The translations under genes and the position numbers were made by a program. Source: Candidatus Nanopelagicales bacterium (GTDB lineage: Bacteria > Actinomycetota > Actinomycetes > S36-B12 > UBA5976). Taken from it: a DNA stretch of 64,000 bases. Where the stretch lies: NCBI GenBank assembly GCA_018402365.1, contig JAGYJD010000001.1:1-64000 (forward strand), written 5' to 3'. The notes under the pieces are model-generated. The model was given only the letters and a program-made list of their open reading frames with translations. It had not been told where the DNA came from and did not search any database. This document shows, piece by piece, positions 61,973 through 64,000 of this stretch; positions within the stretch are counted from its first letter, which is position 1, and the number at the start of each line of letters is the position of its first letter.

Positions 61973-62634
61973 TAGCTTGGTTCGTGCTTTTTTACCAACC
62001 TAATCACCTGATAAGTAATTGGTACCAACGCAAACTCAACTAGTGTCTTATAGAAAAATCCAAAAGCTACATAACTAATAAAAGTAGCGCCAGTGATAAC
62101 TCCATAAAAAGCGATTGTGCAAAAAATTAAAGTATCAACAAATTGACCAACTACGGTAGATCCCATTAAGCGTAGCCAAAGCGATTTTTCTTTTGTTCTT
62201 TCCTTAATTTTTACTAAGACATACGCATTTAAAAGTTGGCCCACAAAAAAAGCGATGATACTCGCCAAAACAATTCTAGGCACAAAGCCTAAGACTGCTT
62301 CAAAACTCTCTTGATTTGGCCAATCACTCGCTGGGGGTGAGATTTGCACTAACCAAAAAGTAAAAGATGCCAATATCGCCATAGCGAACGCCGTATAAAT
62401 TGCTCTACGCGCAGCTTTAAATCCATAAACTTCACTTAAAATATCGCCAATAATGTAAACCAACGGAAATAGAAATAAACCCCCATCAGTAATAAAGCCG
62501 CCGAATTGAATTAATTTTACAGCCCCAATATTTGAAATTAGTAACAAGCTAACAAAAACTGCAACAATGATTGGGTAGAGTCCGTTTGCTGAAATGGCAT
62601 ATTTAACTGTTGGTTGAATCTGAGAATTATTCAT
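61957..62634 (-). CDS. queuosine precursor transporter (YhhQ/QPTR family)
   Basis: 225 residues with about six helices. FPLVYIIGDILSEVYGFKAARRAIYTAF and LRLMGSTVVGQFVDTLIFCTIAFYGV are the conserved parts of the VUT/COG1738 family, imports of preQ0/preQ1/queuine. Its position next to tgt supports this job. Start ATG; a 54-bp gap separates it from the divergent TauE gene. Confidence 0.93.
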   Translation of the reverse strand: MNNSQIQPTVKYAISANGLYPIIVAVFVSLLLISNIGAVKLIQFGGFITDGGLFLFPLVYIIGDILSEVYGFKAARRAIYTAFAMAILASFTFWLVQISPPASDWPNQESFEAVLGFVPRIVLASIIAFFVGQLLNAYVLVKIKERTKEKSLWLRLMGSTVVGQFVDTLIFCTIAFYGVITGATFISYVAFGFFYKTLVEFALVPITYQVIRLVKKHEPSYQIAA

Positions 62635-62651
62635 GAAGGCTTATTTAATCA

Positions 62652-62688
62652 TTGAGTGTAAAACGAATTTACTCTAGGCTCACTAGCA
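62652..62688 (+). promoter_or_regulatory. promoter of the TauE-type gene, leaderless
   Basis: TTGAGT (62652-62657), 17-nt spacer, TAGGCT (62675-62680), 8 nt, ATG 62689. This is the clearest sigma-70-type promoter in the window and leaves no room for a leader. Confidence 0.6.
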
Positions 62689-63417
62689 ATGGAGACTCTT
62701 ATACTGTCAATTGCGTTTTTTCTCGGGGCTGTTCTCTATTCTTCGGTTGGCCATGCCGGAGCTTCCGCTTACCTAGCTGCTATGGCGATAGTAGGCGTTT
62801 CCACCATGGTTATGCGGCCTACTGCGTTGGCGATGAACATTTTGGTTTCAACGCTGGTGATTTATAGATTTAACAGAGCAGGGTTAATTAATTGGAAAAA
62901 AATAGTGCCTTTCATTTTGGGATCAATTCCGGCAGCTTTTATTGGCGGCCGCTTAAATATTGATACCAGTACTTACTCAACGTTAGTTGGCGTAGTTTTA
63001 CTAGTTGTTGCATTTCAATTATTTTTTAAAGCGAATATTGTTGAAAAACAACTCATCAAAATCTCACCTTTAATCGCCATAATGGCCGGCGCCAGTTTGG
63101 GATTTCTATCTGGGCTAACTGGCACAGGTGGTGGAATATTTTTAACTCCCTTATTAATTTTCACAGGTTGGGCAAGCGCTAAGCAGGCGGCAGGGCTTTC
63201 AGCCGTATTCATTTTTGCTAATTCCGTTTCTGGATTATTAGGTAACTATTCAAGTTTTCAGTCGCTCCCGCCTCAGCTCCCAATTTGGTTAGTGGTGGTA
63301 GCAGTTGGCGCCTTCATTGGGTCTTACTTTGGAGCCAACCGCTTACCCACTGCTGGCTTGAAACGAGCTCTGGCGCTGGTGCTTGTTATCGCTAGTGGCA
63401 AATTATTGTTTTTATAA
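62689..63417 (+). CDS. TauE/SafE family sulfite/anion exporter
   Basis: 242 residues with eight predicted helices in two related halves: GAVLYSSVGHAGASAYLAAM and GASLGFLSGLTGTGGGIFLTPLL are the repeated signature parts. Members export sulfite, sulfoacetate or other organic anions, or import them. A SAM riboswitch and amino-acid importer follow, so a link to sulfur metabolism is possible but weak. Single gene with a leaderless promoter. Confidence 0.9.
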   Translation: METLILSIAFFLGAVLYSSVGHAGASAYLAAMAIVGVSTMVMRPTALAMNILVSTLVIYRFNRAGLINWKKIVPFILGSIPAAFIGGRLNIDTSTYSTLVGVVLLVVAFQLFFKANIVEKQLIKISPLIAIMAGASLGFLSGLTGTGGGIFLTPLLIFTGWASAKQAAGLSAVFIFANSVSGLLGNYSSFQSLPPQLPIWLVVVAVGAFIGSYFGANRLPTAGLKRALALVLVIASGKLLFL

Positions 63418-63505
63418 TTTTAAAAAACTCGTTAGTTTTCGTTCTTTCCTAAATAAAGGCAATCCTCTCTCGCAGCATTTTGCTAGAGTCTTGATAGACT
63501 TTTGG

Positions 63506-63588
63506 TTGGTCCAGAGCGGTAACGACAAGCCCTAGCTAGTTACCCGACAACCCTCCACCGCGGTGGGGTGCCCCTAGGTGAAGACCTG
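63506..63588 (+). ncRNA. SAM-IV riboswitch
   Basis: P1 is GGTC (63508-63511) with GACC (63583-63586). P2 is GGTAAC (63518-63523) with GTTACC (63539-63544). P3 is the CCACCGCGGTGG hairpin (63554-63565). The conserved core GGGGTGCCCC precedes AGGTGAAGACC. The pseudoknot typical of SAM-IV is CCTAG (63531-63535) with CTAGG (63574-63578), complementary here with T-A pairs where actinobacterial examples often have G-C, a compensated change. It senses S-adenosylmethionine, normally shutting off methionine-related genes. The downstream gene is an amino-acid binding protein. About 110 nt lie between aptamer and ATG. Confidence 0.88.
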
Positions 63589-63697
63589 GCTAAAAGAAAT
63601 TCTTTTGGCAAGCGCGGGTCTTGAAACAAAATTCCAAGGCCCCAATGAGGGCAAGCTTTTGGCATGTTCTCAAAAAAATTAGTTGAAGGAGAACGTA

Positions 63698-64000
63698 ATG
63701 TTGTTAAAAAATAAAACCGGATTTGTTTTGGTTGCGGCAGCACTTTTGGTGTTGAGCGCCTGCTCATCCGAGTCAGACACAGCAGTTGAAGAAACTCAGC
63801 CCGCTGCGCAAGAAACCACCGAAGCGGTTGATGAATTAGATCCTTGCAGCAAAGATCAGCTCGATACTTTAACTGCTGGAACTTTGACGATTGCAACTGG
63901 TGAACCGGCTTACTACCCGTGGGTTTTGGATGACACTCCTGAATCAGCTGAAGGTTTTGAGCCAGCCGTTGCTTATGCAGTCGCTGCAGAACTTGGTTAC
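63698..64000 (+). CDS. amino-acid ABC transporter substrate-binding lipoprotein, 5' part
   Basis: 101 codons are present; the gene runs off the window. A signal peptide with lipobox VLSAC (Cys22) is followed by an acidic Thr/Glu linker and the start of an SBP_bac_3 domain: LDTLTAGTLTIATGEPAYYPWVLDD and GFEPAVAYAVAAELGY. The domain binds polar amino acids. Control by a SAM-IV riboswitch suggests methionine, cystine or another sulfur compound as ligand. GAAGGAG lies 6 nt before the ATG. Confidence 0.9.
   Translation, partial: MLLKNKTGFVLVAAALLVLSACSSESDTAVEETQPAAQETTEAVDELDPCSKDQLDTLTAGTLTIATGEPAYYPWVLDDTPESAEGFEPAVAYAVAAELGY

Overview
The window looks like a chromosome segment of a low-G+C (about 40 % by eye), streamlined actinobacterium. 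The main evidence is the long minus-strand run dacB-tilS-hpt-ftsH-folE-folP-folB-folK-DUF3180-panC-nadB-nadC-coaX-lysS, an order typical of Actinobacteria and including the actinobacterial family DUF3180. A nearby clpC and radA, very short intergenic gaps, overlapping convergent genes and several apparently leaderless promoters fit the same picture. Freshwater Nanopelagicales (acI) are a plausible home, but this is inferred from gene content and composition only. I see no rRNA, tRNA, CRISPR array, insertion sequence or integrase.

Layout. 1-345: 3' end of radA. 360-3539 (-): two GT4 glycosyltransferases and an SGNH hydrolase, probably envelope glycolipid work. 3666-11586: a HAD phosphatase, clpC, ppc and dxs. 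11784-12407: a TetR-type regulator. 12404-25272 (-): a 13-gene run in one direction. It holds a CUT1 sugar ABC importer without an ATPase gene, a complete GlcNAc-type route (ROK kinase, NagA, NagB-II-like SIS deaminase), and a second set acting on N-acyl/D-amino acids and lactones (D-aminoacylase-like hydrolase, fold-type III PLP lyase, RidA, SMP-30 lactonase, SDR), plus an MFS carrier and a DoxX-like protein. 25371-34980: accessory metabolism and unknowns (quinone oxidoreductase, SnoaL-like, two small ORFs, an S51-type peptidase, a baeRF protein, NfeD plus SPFH, SDR plus acetamidase, DUF2237 plus a DnaQ-like exonuclease, DUF3293, a secreted HNH nuclease, a GNAT). 34977-48849 (-): the housekeeping run for folate, NAD, pantothenate/CoA, lysyl-tRNA, FtsH, purine salvage and tRNA-Ile lysidine. 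48937-51171: a 14-TM MFS exporter and DUF4389. 51297-59687: NAD-dependent molybdenum formate dehydrogenase fdsGBAD with its cofactor genes moeA, mobA-DUF6457, moaC and fdhD. 59714-62634: a lipoprotein esterase, tgt and a queuosine-precursor transporter. 62689-64000: a TauE-type exporter, then a SAM-IV riboswitch ahead of an amino-acid ABC binding protein cut by the window end.

The observations I rate highest are: the combined amino-sugar and D-amino-acid catabolic cluster; two genes in it whose best-supported start codon is AUU; the SAM-IV riboswitch with a compensated pseudoknot; a hairpin that separates the ftsH Shine-Dalgarno from its start codon; an inverted repeat that could mask the nfeD ribosome-binding site; an attenuator-like leader before the baeRF gene; an unrecognised two-peptide operon at 26859-27130; and a repeated -10 box lying 6-8 nt before start codons, which points to leaderless transcripts.
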